A DNA stretch of 64,000 bases, taken from Ryuthela nishihirai. Taxonomy: Eukaryota; Arthropoda; Arachnida; Araneae; Heptathelidae. Shown piece by piece: positions 31,861 through 44,539 of the stretch. The notes under the pieces are model-generated. The model saw only the letters and a program-made list of their open reading frames with translations, made no database searches and was not told where the DNA came from. The translations under genes were made by a program, and so were the position numbers. Position 1 is the stretch's first letter. Every line of letters begins with the position of its first letter. Location: contig JAWZYU010000129.1 of NCBI GenBank assembly GCA_038380435.1, positions 127,001-191,000 of the forward strand, read 5' to 3'.

Positions 31861-34692
31861 ATGACTTGAGCCTTTAGTGGTGGGGGAAAGGGTATTTGCC
31901 CCATGTCTGCGATTAGCGGGCTGTTTGATATTGTCGGCATTCCCTCTCTCAATAAACATAGTTTCTTTAAACATCCCACTAACCATTTTCTCTCCATACG
32001 TAGTTGGAATGTGAGGACTCTGCACAGAGCTTACTCTCTTAATGTTCTCACACAAGAATTCCAGCATTGTAATTTAAATATTCTCGGCTTGCAAGAGAGC
32101 AAATGGATAGATAAAGGTCAGATTCATAAAAAAAAAACTTTAAATTTCTCTTGTCAGGGAGGGACGACAATAACAATCAGCAAGGCGTGGGTCTGCTTCT
32201 CAGCAGACACGCTAGTGATGCTCTTCTAGGATATGAGTGCATTAATGGAAGGCTTCTTACAGCAAAATTTCAGACAAGCGTCAAAGACTTGAATGTTATA
32301 TGCTGTTATACCCCCACCGAGGATGAGGATGAGAAGGATAGGTTTTATGGACAACTTCAGGATATTTGAATTCTGTCAAGAAAGGAGATATTACCCTTGT
32401 TCTTGGTGACTTCAATGTCAAAGTTGGTACTAACTCTGACCTTTCGGGAGGAGTAATAGGCCTTTTTGGTATTGGTAGCTGCAATGGCAATGGGCAATGT
32501 CTCCTACAGGTAAGTAAACTCAATGGATTCAGAATAACTAACACTTATTACAAACACCACGACATACATAAGTACACATGGGTTTCATCCGATGGGCTGC
32601 ATAAGAATATGATTGATTATATATTAATTAACAGCAAATGGGCTAGTTCTGTTAGGAATACCAGGTCATACAGGGGAGCTGAAATTGGATCTGACCATTA
32701 CCTTGTTAAAAGTGTCTTGCAACTTAAACTTAAAAAATGTTGTGCTAGGGTTAAAAAATTTACTTTTAATACTGAAGCTCTGAAAGACCCAGTTATAGCC
32801 AAAGCTTACCATGATAGGTTACTTAGTCATTATGACAGTCATGGTATGCTTACTACTGAAGTTGAGGATGAATGGGACCACTTTAAACAGACTTTTTTGG
32901 ACACTAACAGTACTCTTTTAGGAAAAAAGGAACAATGGAGGCAGAATTATCTGAGTGATAAGGCACTTGAGCTTATTTTGGAAAGAAAGAACTTCAGGAA
33001 TGTCCTTGATCAATACCGTACCAGTCCTAATAGAAAGCATTACAGAGAACTTAATAAAGGTGTAAAAGATCAGTTAGCTGCTGGTAAGAATCTTTGGCAT
33101 GATGGTTTGGCTGACAAGCCGAGGAAGCAGTTAGACAGCACAACACCAGAGAGCTGTACCAGATAGTTAATGTTTTCTGTGGTAAAAACGGACAGGTATA
33201 CAGGGATTGAAGGATAAACAAGGTAAGGTTATAGAAGGTGAGGATTCTCTCATGGCTAGATGGGCTGAGCATTTCAGTGATGTTCTAAACAATGCGGTTA
33301 GTTTTTCATCATTGTTTTCAATGATGATACATGCATTGATGCCTTTAATGTTGGCCCTATAAGACAATTTGAATTTATTTTGGATGTTTCTAAACTTAAA
33401 CCTCATAAACCCCCAGGGGTAGACGAAATTACTACAGAGATGCTCAGAACTGGGAATGTTTCGGTTACCAGTTGGATGACTGAAAAACTGAATATCTTTT
33501 ATGATAAAGGCATGGTTCCTAAGAATTTTACCAGAGCTATTGTTATCCCAATTTTCAAGAAAGGTAATCGCAGTTCTTGTTATAACTATAGGGGTATCAG
33601 CCTACTCTCTGTTCCAGATAAAGTTCTTTCCATGATTGTGCTTAACAGAATTAAGAATCTGGTTGACAGGCAATTGCGTTATGAGCAATGTGGATTCAGA
33701 AAGAGGTAAGGGATGTGTGGATCAGATATTTTCACTTACGCAGATTCTTGAGAAATGTTTCGAGTTTCAGAAACCTTTCATTACTAGCTTTGTTGATTTA
33801 AAAAAGACCTTCGACTCTGTTGATCGTCATAATTTGTGGTTGATCATGAGATCATATGGTATACCAGAGAAGTTAGTTAACATAATGAAAGCTCTCTATA
33901 ATAACACAGTCATGTGTGAGAGTTGGTAAGGCTTGTAGCAATTGGTTTAGCATTACTTCCGGTGTTAGACAAGGGTGCATTTTGTCTCCTTTTCTCTGTA
34001 GCTTGGTTATTGATTATGTTATGCGAAATTCATTTCAAGGGAAAGATTTTGGCTTTAAATGGACTGGAGATACGAAAATTTCTGATTTAGATTATACTGC
34101 TGATTTAGCCCTTTTGGCAAATGATGTTGATGAGATGAACTCTTTCATTCGAGCTGTTGATGAAACTGGTAGTAGAGTAGGTTTGTTTATAAACAGAGAG
34201 AAAACTAAAGTGATGAATATTGGTCAGGCAGGCTCTCATTCAGTTACTCTGAATGGTTGCAGTCTTGAGCAGGTGTCACAGTTTAATTATCTTGGGAGCT
34301 ATGTAACAGATAATGGTGAAGTGCGACATGAGATTAACAGACGAATAGGGATTGCTGCCGGGTCTTTTAAGAATCTTTGGAGAGTGTGGAGAAATAGGCG
34401 TATACACCTAAAAACTAAAATTAGACTGTATAACAGTTTGGTTTTTTCTAGGGTTAGTTATGGTAGTGAAACTTGGACATTTTGTAAACAAGATAACAGG
34501 AAACTAGATGCTTTTGATTCCAGATGCTTACGCAGTATCTTGGGCATTAGGTGGTTCAACTTTGTAACTAATGATCAGGTTAGGCAAAGGAGTTTGCAAC
34601 CTCCTTTAAGCAGCATATTTTGCAGAGAGAGACTCCGTTGGTTTCGCCATGTTGCCCGTACGAATAATTATAGATTGGCGAATAATAATTGA
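31861..34692 (+). pseudogene. RTE-like non-LTR retrotransposon ORF, copy B, broken
   Basis: Same domain order as copy A. The endonuclease section reads open over 32366-33166 (LVLGDFNVKVG, YTWVSSDGLHKNMIDYI, GSDHYLVKSVLQLKLKK). The RT lies in three frames (33380-33709, 33636-33929, 33916-34692). The ATG equivalent to 10523 is followed at once by a TGA. The T deletion at 32363-32369 and the 1-nt insertion near 33703 are shared with copy A. The catalytic YADD box reads YTAD (about 34093-34104), so the first aspartate is lost. The copy is unable to code for an active enzyme. Confidence 0.82.
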
Positions 34693-34789
34693 TATAATTT
34701 GAGTTTTTTTCTTTTTTTTTTTTTTGACCCTCGAACACATTACAGTGTAATAAGCAATCATTGGCAAGGTCTATGCGATTAAAAAATAC

Positions 34790-35095
34790 ACACGGACTGT
34801 ATTCCCTATGCCCTTCTCTAAACCACCATTCTGCTGTTCGAAAAAATATCAGGTGAATCAAGTTTAATAATATTCATAAAGTGTTGGTGGTTCGTTTATA
34901 AATTCTTTCAGGTAAGTAACTTTGTAGTGAATAATTAATTTACAGTAGAGGTAATGTAATTTTCCACTTTTTAGCACGAGAGTTATGAAATTTCAACCAA
35001 GAGCTACTGTACAGCACATTAATCTGATTATCAGATATAAATTTTATAGTTAAACGCTATTTGTCGCTGTCGACCACAAACGACCCCTTTCATTT
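34790..35095. repeat. Inverted arm a (copy B)
   Basis: Counterpart of 13560-13868; inverted partner at 36118-36510. Confidence 0.7.
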
Positions 35096-35097
35096 TG

Positions 35098-35948
35098 GCT
35101 CGGTCAGTAGGACTAATGGTTGTCCGAGGAAAAAAAAAATTCTTTGCTTAATTTTTGATTTCTTCATTTCGCCATTCGTCGTTACAGTATGCGTATAAAT
35201 AGTTCTATATCGTAAATGATCAAACGGCAGTATTTTTATGCACAGGCTTTCAGATGTATTTGCCTATTATCGTGGACGAAGTTTGAAACCAACGTCTGAT
35301 ATTCGCAACAGATATATCGAGCTGATAGGGTGACGTAACGAGCCCAACAAATGTCAACTTGGCGATAAATATATAATTTACCCACTACACGGAAACGCAT
35401 TGTTCAGAACTAAGAAGAAGGTAATGTACCGTACAGCGAAATGTGTAATAGAAACCTTAGATTAAACCACAGGGTTGTCCTTTGGGAACACAGGAAAAAG
35501 CGTTCTTTACCCCTAAGGACAAAGTTGCGTATGACATACGTAAGAGATTCACACCTAGCCTCGATCTAGGAATTTCTCGTTGGACACCATAGGGAAACGC
35601 GTTTTGTGAAAGCCACCTAGTTACCGCCTGTCTGGACAGCCTTCAACAAAAAGAGCGAAAATAAATATGCCTAAACAAGCAATTCCATTCATTGGTTTAA
35701 GATAACTTAAAGTTAATTTATTTTAATAACATTCAAAATAATTTTCTTATTAAGATTTTATTTAAATATTTCAGAATATTATAAAAATATTTACCGAAAT
35801 AAAAAAAAGGAAATAACTACCAGTTAATATTTTAGGATTAGAAATTCTTTTCGATTTATACATACTTTGGTTTTGAAAGATCTTATAGAAATTATGGTGG
35901 CAACACTTCGACATACAAGAGATGACGTCATGTCCGTGTTTTCGCGAC
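35098..35948. repeat. Inverted arm b (copy B)
   Basis: Counterpart of 13869-14725; inverted partner at 38092-39012. It contains a perfect TGACGTCA at 35923-35930 where copy A has an extra G. Confidence 0.8.
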
Positions 35949-36117
35949 ACGATTTGTAATTCTAATTTACCTGCTGAAATAATAATTCCAGTTTCTCACT
36001 GGCATACCACTGAAGACTAAACAATATTTTTATATAACTAAAACAATATTTTTTTAAACCGATATTTAAAAAAGATATTTGATTATGATCTTTAATTTAT
36101 CATCAGTGACATTTTTC

Positions 36118-36510
36118 CATTAAATGCATATTTTAGAGCTTCCAAGTAACGTTTCTCACTGGCATAACAAGGAAATTCTGTTGCCGTTCCGTAGGGTACG
36201 TGAAAAGCATAGGAAATGAATAATGTCCGTATGACGAGCCAAAATAAAGTGGTCGACACCGTCAAATAGCGGTTAACTATCAATTTTATGTCCCATAATC
36301 AGAATAATGTGCTGCGTACTATTTGTTGGTTCGAAACCGTCCGAAATTTCATAGCTCTTAGGCTAAAAACTGTAGAATTAGATTACCTATACTCTTAACT
36401 AATTATTCACTACAAAATTACTTACCTGAAGCAAAATATAAAAGAACCACAAACACTTCACGAATATTATTTAACTGGCTTTAGCTGAAACTTTTCGACC
36501 ACCAGAGTTC
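36118..36510. repeat. Inverted arm a' (copy B)
   Basis: Counterpart of 14750-15125. Confidence 0.7.
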
Positions 36511-36964
36511 TAAGTTACGGAAGGACAGGTTGACGTTATTTATCAACCGCAAGGACCTTGTCTATGGCTCCTTATTATACTCGAATCTGTTCGCGATAGG
36601 CAAAGCTTTGATAACTACAAACCCTCAAAATAGGATGACTACTTCGCCATATTTTAATAGCTAACGCGGCAAATGGAACAGCGACAAAAGCGTTGGACGA
36701 ATTCAATAAGAGGCGAATGACATCGGTGAGTGACGTTTCAGAATGCATTGTTTACACAATCCGGAGGAAGTGACATTTACATTGTTTCGTATTCCCAACA
36801 GAGGGGTTTGTTTCCTCTTCCGCACTTATATTTTTCCATATCTTGTATACCAAATTTACTAAAAATTATAGAGGAGAAATAAGATGCATTCCTTTTAACC
36901 TAGTACCTCTTTCAAAAGTTTTTCGGATTCACCGTGAGTATCTTAAATTTTCGGTGAAGAAAGA
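36511..36964. other. Duplicated non-coding spacer (copy B)
   Basis: Counterpart of 15126-15526, with about 50 additional bases ('ccttgtctatggctcctt' and following) missing from copy A. No gene is seen. Confidence 0.6.
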
Positions 36965-37860
36965 GAATAAACATCACCAAGGCGTGACACGCTAGTGATG
37001 CTCTTCTAGGATATTAATGAAAGGTTGTTTACAGCAAAATTACAGACAAGGGTTAAGGACTTCAAACTGATCTACTGTTATGCCACCACTGTGAATGACG
37101 ATGAGAAAATAGGTTTTACAGACAACTTCAAGGTATTTCGAATTCTGTGAAGAAATGAGATGTTACCCTTGTTCTTCGTGACGTCAATGCCAATGTTAAC
37201 CTCAATGGTTTTACAATAACTAACACTTATTACAAACACCGCGACATACATAAGTACACGTGGGTTTCATCTCATGGGCTGCATAAGAACTTTGTAGATT
37301 ATATATTAATTAACAGCAAATGGACTACTTCTGTTACAAAGAACAGGTCATATTCGGAAGCTGAAATTGGATCTGACCATTATCTTGTTAAAAGCGTTTT
37401 GCGTTTTAAACTTAAGAAGTGTTGTGTTAAGGTTAAAAAATTTATCTTTAATTATGAAGCTGTGAAAGACCTTATTAGAGTACATCTTATCATGATAGGT
37501 TACTTACTCATTATGACAGTCGTGGTTTGCTTGCTACTTAAGTTCAGGAAAAATGTGACCACCTAAAATAGACTTTTTTGGAAACTAACAGTACTCTGTT
37601 ACGTAAAATTAAACAGAGGACGCATAATTATCCGAGTGACAAGGCACTTGAGTTTATTTTAGAAAGAAAGAACTACAGGAATGTCCTGAATCAATAGTAA
37701 TCCTAATAGAAAACATTATAGAGACCTTAATAAACTGTGAAAGACTGTAAAGGATCAGTTAACTGTAAAGGATCAGTTAGCTCCTGATAATAATCTTTGG
37801 CTGACACAGCCGAAGAAGCAGTTGGACAGCACAGAGCTCTAGCAAGCAATTCTGCGAAAC
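36965..37860 (+). pseudogene. Old RTE-like fragment, endonuclease half (copy B)
   Basis: Counterpart of 15527-16385. It adds a short local duplication, 'gtaaaggatcagtta' repeated near 37745-37780. Confidence 0.8.
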
Positions 37861-38091
37861 AAATAACTTGTAAAGTAAATTACAAAGGCCTAAAGGTAAA
37901 ATTTTACACTGCACCGACGAAACTATCTATTCTCCTACCGAAATTTAAAATGTGTCATCAATAATTATTATTTAACACAGTGATAAGAAATTCAGCTACA
38001 GATTGTATGACTTCCTCAGAATAAAAACTATAACGTGTGAATATAAATTAAAAGTTAAATTACTAGAAGAATACAGCGGTTAAAGAAGGAT

Positions 38092-39012
38092 TACAAACGA
38101 TATCGCGAAAACAAGGACGTGACGTCATCAGTGGAATGTCTTAGTGTTGCCACTATAATTTTTATAATATATTTCAGAAACTAAGTGTATAAATCCAAAA
38201 GAATTTCTAATCCTAAAATATTAACTGGTAATTATTTCGTTTTTTAATTTTGGTAAATATTTTTATAATATTCGGAAACATTTAAATAAAATCTTAATAA
38301 GTAAATTATTTTGAATGTTATTAAAATAAATTAACTTTAAGTTATCTTAAACCAATGAATGGAATTGCTTGTTTAGGCATATTTATTTTCGCTCTTTTTG
38401 TAGAAGTTGAGAGACGTTTTGTAGAAGTTGTAGAGTTGTTTTAGCTCTGAGCGGCACTTTTTTGCACACAATGGGCTAAATGGCCAGCTCACATGGACCC
38501 CGAAGGCTCAGAGAAGGTTGGGGGAGGGGACCCACTGGAACAGCTGTTGGGAGACAGATGGTAGCCTCCCGTCAAGGCCATCCAGCGTGTTCTTTAACGT
38601 GCACAGGTTATGGCTCCCCCGTACACGGGGCCACGGCTTAACGTCCCATCCGACGGACGGCGGCCTTTCCAAGCCCATCGGTGTCCCCTACTGACCGTGG
38701 GCAGGGAGGGGAATTTTGCGGAGATAAATCTCAACGCTGACCCAGCTGGGGCTCGAATCTGGGAACTACAGATTACGAGCCTGGCGCGCTACCGACTGAG
38801 CCACCCCCGCCCCATTTTGTAGAAGGCTGTCCAGACAGGCGGTAATGGGTCAAATAGATGTGAAAACCTGTACATAAAAAAAAACTGCCGTTTGATCATT
38901 TACGATATAGATATATTTCTACGCCTACTGTAACGACAAATACGAAAATGAAGATATCAAAAATTAAGCAAAGAATTTTTTTTCCTCGGCCAACCATTAG
39001 TTCTACTGACCG
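38092..39012. repeat. Inverted arm b' (copy B), split by SINE-A
   Basis: Counterpart of 16625-17135. TGACGTCA at 38120-38127. The arm is interrupted by the SINE-A at 38428-38814. Confidence 0.8.
38428..38814 (-). mobile_element. SINE-A, full length, private to copy B
   Basis: The element is bounded by ttttgtagaag at 38417-38427 and 38815-38825. A third ttttgtagaag at 38396-38406 is part of a small local duplication at the 5' side. The empty site in copy A is 16933-16943. The sequence is close to consensus, consistent with a young insertion. Confidence 0.92.
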
Positions 39013-39735
39013 ATAAGCTTGGAAAGGCCGTCGGATGGATCTTAGGCCGTGTCACCATCCGTCGAATGGGATCTTAGGCCGTGTCCCCGTGTGCGGAAAA
39101 GCCATACACTGTGCACGTTAAAGAACACGTTGCATGGCTTTGCCGGCAGCCTATGATCTGTCTCCCAACAGCTGTTCCAGTGAGGACCCTCCCCCAACCT
39201 TCTCTGAGCCTTCGGGGTCCATGTGGCATGGCCATTTTACCCATGGTTTGCAAAAAAAGTACCATACCCTGTTTACGTTAAAGAACACGCTGGGTGGCCT
39301 TGACGGGAGGCTATCATCTGTCTCACAACAGCTGTTTAGCCTCCCCCAACTTTCTCTGAGCCTTCGGGGTCCATGTGACCTGGCCATTTAGCCCATGGTC
39401 TGCAAAAAAGTACCATACCCTGTTTACGTTAAAGAACACGCTGGATGTCCTTGACGGGAGGCTACCATCTGTCTCCCAACAGCTGTTCCAGTGAGGACCC
39501 TCCATCAACCTTCTCTGAGCCTTCGGGATCCATGTGGCATGGCCATTTAGCCCATGGTTTTCAAAAAAGTACCATAAAGAACACACTGGATGGCCTTGAC
39601 GGGAGATTACCATCTGTCTCACAACAGCTATTCAAGTGGGACCCATCCCCCAACCTTCTCTGAGCCTACGGGGTCCATGTGGCATGGCTATTTAGCCCAT
39701 GGTGTGTAAGAAAGTGCCGCTCAGAGGTAAAACAA
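39013..39735 (+). repeat. SINE-A tail array, four units
   Basis: Tandem SINE-A 3' halves begin near 39104, 39263, 39414 and 39572; the last has the normal tail. There is one unit more than the array at 17136-17665. Confidence 0.85.
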
Positions 39736-40189
39736 CTCAACATTTTAATGCATTTTATTTTGCATTTGATCGAAAAACTGTACGAAACCATTCAGAAAAA
39801 ATGGTAACATTGAGTTCCGGGAATTCCCCTCATTTTTATCTGCAATATACGTTAGTCTTGGTCTCTCATGTGTTTAAAGTTATAAACATAATTAAACTAA
39901 CACTTGCATATAAACTGACAGGTTCCTATCAGATCTCTGTGGCAAGCAACTGCTTGAGGGGGTATGTTTTTTTTTTTCACGTCTGGAACCAATCTTCTAT
40001 TTTTTCATATGCACTGTGTTTTGTTTTAGAATTTTTTTTTACACGTTTTTTTCCGGAACCTATTTACCGTTTAAAAATTTAAAACAGAATTTGGTGCATT
40101 TATTTAGATCACTTATTTTCTGTAGTATAAATGAATTATTTTACCCATCAGAAACATCCTGAAACAATTTTTAGATAATCTAATAGCTT
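39736..40189. repeat. Spacer with SINE-B tail
   Basis: A SINE-B tail is at 39903-39963 ('aaactgacaggttcctatca', 'tgcttgaggggg'). The following ~180 bp ('acgtctggaaccaatcttct', 'ccggaacctatttaccgttt') are the reverse complement of about 28065-28262. No gene is seen. Confidence 0.65.
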
Positions 40190-40900
40190 GGGTTGTTTTA
40201 CCTCTGAGCGGCACTTTTTTGCACACCATGGGCTAAATGGCCAGGTCACCTGGGCCCCGAAGGCTCAGAGAAGGTTGGCGGAGGGGACCCACTGGAACAG
40301 CTGTTGGGAGACAGATGGTAGCCTTCCGTCAAGGCCATCCAGGATATGGCTCTCCCACACACGGGGCCAAGGCTTAACGCACCATCCGACGGACGGCATC
40401 CTTTCCAAGACCACCGGTGTCCCCTACTGACCGTGAGCAGGGCGGGAAATTTTGCGGAGATAAATCTCAACGCTGACCCAGCTGGGACGCGAACCTGGGA
40501 ACTAGAGACTACGAGCCTAGCGCGCTACCGACTGAGTTAAAAAAAACCAGAAAGATAAAAAAACCCAAAAAAAATTGAAGAATTCTTTATATATTTCTTT
40601 TCTTTAAAACCAAACCGGTTGGTTTTAATTTGAAAACTACTAAGTTTATAAAATTAAAAATGTCTTAAAATTAATAAAAATGAAATAAAGACTTCAAGAT
40701 TTTGATATCACTTGTTTGAAAACAACTCATTTGTATTCGGTTTTCACGTCTAAGGGACCTGGGTTCGAGTCCCGGGTAAGGCATGGACGTATGTGTCGTT
40801 TTTGTGCTGAGGTCCTGCCATCCTCACAGACCTTCTATTATGGCATATAAACTGACAGCTTCCTGTCAGATCTCTGTGGCAAGCAGCTGTTTGAGGGTTT
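40190..40900. mobile_element. Composite unit: inverted SINE-A, linker, SINE-B
   Basis: Best preserved example of the three-part unit. Minus SINE-A is at 40195-40540, the linker at 40541-40750 and plus SINE-B at 40750-40900. The SINE-A is nearly complete at its tail, with a deletion at 'ccatccaggatatggc'. Confidence 0.85.
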
Positions 40901-43015
40901 TTTTTTTTTCACGTCTGGAACCAATTTTCCATTTTTTCATCTGTCTCATAACAGCTGTTCCATTCGGTCACCTTCCCGCAACTTAAACTGATCCCTCTGG
41001 TTCTTTATGACGTCGCCATTTAGACCCTTGTGTGCAAATAACTACCGTTCAGAGATGAAACAACCCAACCAAACGCATATCTAATATATGGCGTATTAAA
41101 GTAATCAAAGGGGTCACCACCCTCACAGACCTTCGACTATGGCGGGTAAACTGACAGGTTCCTGTTAGATCGCTGTTGCAAGCAGCTGCTTGAGGGGGTG
41201 TTTTTTTTATTCCTTTATTATATTTATGAAGATATTTTCACTCTTTTCCCTAACACGTTAAGCCTCTTTGGATTACGAAATAAAATAATCATTAGAGGTT
41301 AAATGTTTAGGGTATGAAATGACTCCTCGGCTAAGCACTTAATCCCTGTGTAGTCTGTAAAACAGAAAGAAATTCGTTAAAAATATGTTGCTGTTATGGA
41401 TAATTTTATATTGTGAATATATTGTATTCCAAGCCTATCGGTGTCCAGTACTGATCGTGGGAAGGGCGGGGAGTTTTGCGGAGATAAATCTCAACGCTGA
41501 GGATTCTTTATGAGTTCCGTACTTAAAGAGAAATGGAAACCGAAACATATTTATCGCTCTGCCCAATGAAAGGTAGATTATTCCATTCTCCCTTCCTTTA
41601 AACTTGTTTCTTTTAGGGTTTCAGACTAAATAAACAGATATCGCTGCTATTAAACATCTGAACTTGGGTTACTAATTAAATACTGCATCAGTTGAAGTAG
41701 TAAAATAAAATAGTTTTTCTAATGTCTCTTAATTATCAAGGGTATTTTTTTGTGTTTTAAAACCTATTATTGTTCGTAAATTTTATCCCAATGAGATGAT
41801 ACGGAATACAGCGTCATAACTTAGCGAGTTGCGGAGTGTCATTTACTACCTGTCTCTGGCAGTCATAACTCATCGGGGAAATCAATGTACACGCTCGAAA
41901 TTTTCACAGAAAGTTTCAGGTTAAGGTCCAGTTTGCAGTGCGAAATTTCAGATCGATAGTCCTAATAAGTTGAACTCTAACAAAAAAAAATTCACATTTC
42001 CCCTCACCCGAAAAAGTGTCCTAAATTTATATTCCAACATACTATATGTGGTAATATTCAAATAGTGTTCATTAAAGTTTTGAAACATGAATGCATAAAT
42101 ATAACTTATGTACATAACTAAATTCACATGTACGACAATTATTGCTAAATGAAATAAATTCCTCTAGGTGGCGTTAATTTTGTTTCTAAGGAAATATTTG
42201 CTTCTTCCCGATTTTCCCAACGGTTGTTCGTGTTCCTATTCTACGATTGGTCAAATATGTTACAATGGCACGTGCAGGTAGATAGCTTCACACCTGTCGC
42301 CCTTAGTTACGATAGCAACCATATATTCGCTTTGACTTCAGAGTCAAATTTTACTCTCAATTCATTTCTTCTTTTCCATAATATATTTTATTACGTATAT
42401 TTAGAATAAAGTTCATAGACCACGTAAATTTTACGTACACAAGAATCGAACTACAGTTAGCAATGATTAATAGTAATATTACAATATTTCAGAAACGTTA
42501 ATATTTAAAATATGCGAATGCAATTTAATATCAAAGCCGGAAATTACATACAATTCCACTATAACGTTTCAGCTTAAATAACTGGGGTTGATTAATTTAA
42601 TTATCAAACTTCACTGGTTTTATTAACAATCTGACACCGTGGAGACGGGGGCGGGGTGGCTCAGTCGGTAGCGCGCCAGGCTCGTAATCTGTAGTTCCCA
42701 GGTTCGACTCCCAGCTGGTTCAGCGTTTAGATTTTTCTCCGCAAAATTCCCCGCCCTGCCCACTGTCAGTAGGGGACACCGATGGGCTTGGAAAGGGCGC
42801 CGTCCGTCGGATGGGACGTTAAGCCGTGGCCCCGTGTGCGGGAGAGACATACCCTGTGCACGTTAAAGAACACGCTGGATGGCCTTGACGGGAGGCTACC
42901 ATCTGTCTCCCAACAGCTGTTCCAGTGGGTCCCCTCCCCCAACCTTCTCTGAGCCTTCGGGGTCCATGTGACCTGGCCATTTAGCCCATGGTGTGCAAAA
43001 AAGTGCCGCTCAGAG
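40345..43015. repeat. Segmental duplication, copy D
   Basis: Partner of 23800-26420, including SINE-A tail 40934-41062, SINE-B tail 41113-41198, the non-coding stretch 41205-42640 and the SINE-A at 42645. No coding sequence is seen. Confidence 0.85.
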
Positions 43016-43030
43016 GTAAAACAACCCAAC
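42645..43030 (+). mobile_element. SINE-A, full length, close to consensus
   Basis: Complete from 'gggcggggtggctcagtcgg' to 'ctcagaggtaaaacaaccc'. This is one of the least altered copies in the window and a good reference for the family. Confidence 0.92.
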
Positions 43031-43620
43031 CCAATGTATAAGTTCTTGACATGGGTCTGTTATTTTGCTACTGAGGTATTACGGAAATGTTTCCGATTTT
43101 TTTATCATTGACCTACGTGTTGCGATTGACCTCAGGAGAAAAAATGTATTGAGATGAATATTGGAATATGAATGTTTCTTTCGATTTATATTTTTCTTGT
43201 ATGGCGTTCATGACACATTAGAAATGCTTTTTCCATACATGCATACCATACGATTTATCTCTGAAAGCAGTCGAAACCGCGTTGATGACGTCATCTCTTT
43301 GTTTTATACAGTTCATTAATAAGGCGAGGTAATTTTATGGTAAATAGCAAAAAAATATTTAAGAATAGTTGATATATTTAATTTTTTTAAAACCAATCTG
43401 GTAGGTTTTAATTTGAAAAAAAAAAAAAAAAAAAATTGTACGTTAAACACCCCATCGTTATATCGGTTTGAAAAGCGAACACCGATGGTTTCTGTAAAGT
43501 CATATTTGCATAACATCCGTCGTAATAAGAGTTCACTGAAGTGAATGTTACTTGCAACAGTATGATGCCGTCATAAACGAGTCCGTTGTATTCCATAACT
43601 ATTCGTAATTGATGAAATGC
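43031..43620. repeat. Diverged family-C repeat and poly-A
   Basis: 43040-43320 is an old relative of 23500-23770 ('gctactgaggtatta', 'gacctcaggagaaaa', TGACGTCA at 43286-43293). An A run of about 18 lies at 43418-43435. The remaining sequence has no recognisable gene. Confidence 0.6.
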
Positions 43621-44345
43621 TATTTCGACCAGACTTATCTGCAGAAATGACTCCTAAGTGTCTTTTCGAAGACTCCCGGAAAGTTCTTAATAACACAAAT
43701 AACCATATCTAAATAACCAGTGAAATCTATTTCAGTTGAAAACCTAAGTTCTATATTCACTACTAACTGTTACAATGCATCGAAAACAGTTCCTTCTCAT
43801 CATACGATGACACTTTTAAAAAAATAATTAACCTTTCACGATGAAAGAGAATCGAATAAAACAGCTTCTATCCTAAAGAATCGATGACACAACAATGCTT
43901 TTCGAATCGTCCAACCGAATACGCCTTTCGTTTCGTAATTTTCATTTCCGTCATGAATTAGTTTTAGCTTTAACAACTTTCGTATAAACCGAACTTTTTA
44001 AAAACGACACACATCGGAAAATTGCTGCGATATCCGGAATAAATCTGGTAATGATATTTTCATTCAAAATTTTACAATAAAAAATGTGTGTATATATATA
44101 TGTTTTATTTTATTCCCATTCTTATAACTATAGTTTTCTTTATCGATTCATCGGGTACGCCAGTAACATACACATTTCCAGCAGTTACGTGAGGCATAAA
44201 AGGTTTTGAGAACCACTGCTCTATTATATATATATAAATTCAAGGAGATGATGTCATAAGCGTAAAAATACCAAAATGTTGTAAAAACTTATATTGTTAA
44301 AATAAAAACTGGTGAAAACCACAAGAAAATAGTGTACAAATTCTG
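43621..44345. repeat. Third copy of the 20450-21200 segment
   Basis: It shares 'ataacacaaataac', 'gttgaaaacctaagttctat', 'aaagaatcgatgacacaaca' and 'gagaaccactgctctattat' with copies E and F, but is more diverged and has a ~25-bp gap near 43990. Confidence 0.75.
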
Positions 44346-44346
44346 T

Positions 44347-44527
44347 ATGTATCATACCCTGTGCAGATTAAATAAAACGTTGGATGGGAGGTTACCATCT
44401 GTCTCATAACAGCTGTTCCATTCGGTCACCTTCCCGCAACCTAAACTGATCCCTCTGGTTCTTTATGACGTCGCCATTTAGACCCTTGTGTGCAAATAAC
44501 TACCGGTCAGAGATAAAACAACCCAAC
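44347..44527 (+). mobile_element. SINE-A tail, diverged
   Basis: From 'tcataccctgtgcagattaa' to 'agataaaacaaccc', of the same diverged subtype as 24366-24493 and 40934-41062. Confidence 0.75.
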
Positions 44528-44539
44528 CAAACGCATTTT

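Larger units (their letters stand above)
28635..39735. repeat. Segmental duplication, copy B
   Basis: Partner of 1637-17665. It lacks the I-clade element and so shows the pre-insertion sequence. It carries a private SINE-A (38428-38814), a private ~160-bp stretch near 35950-36115 and one more SINE-A tail unit at its right end. Confidence 0.9.
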
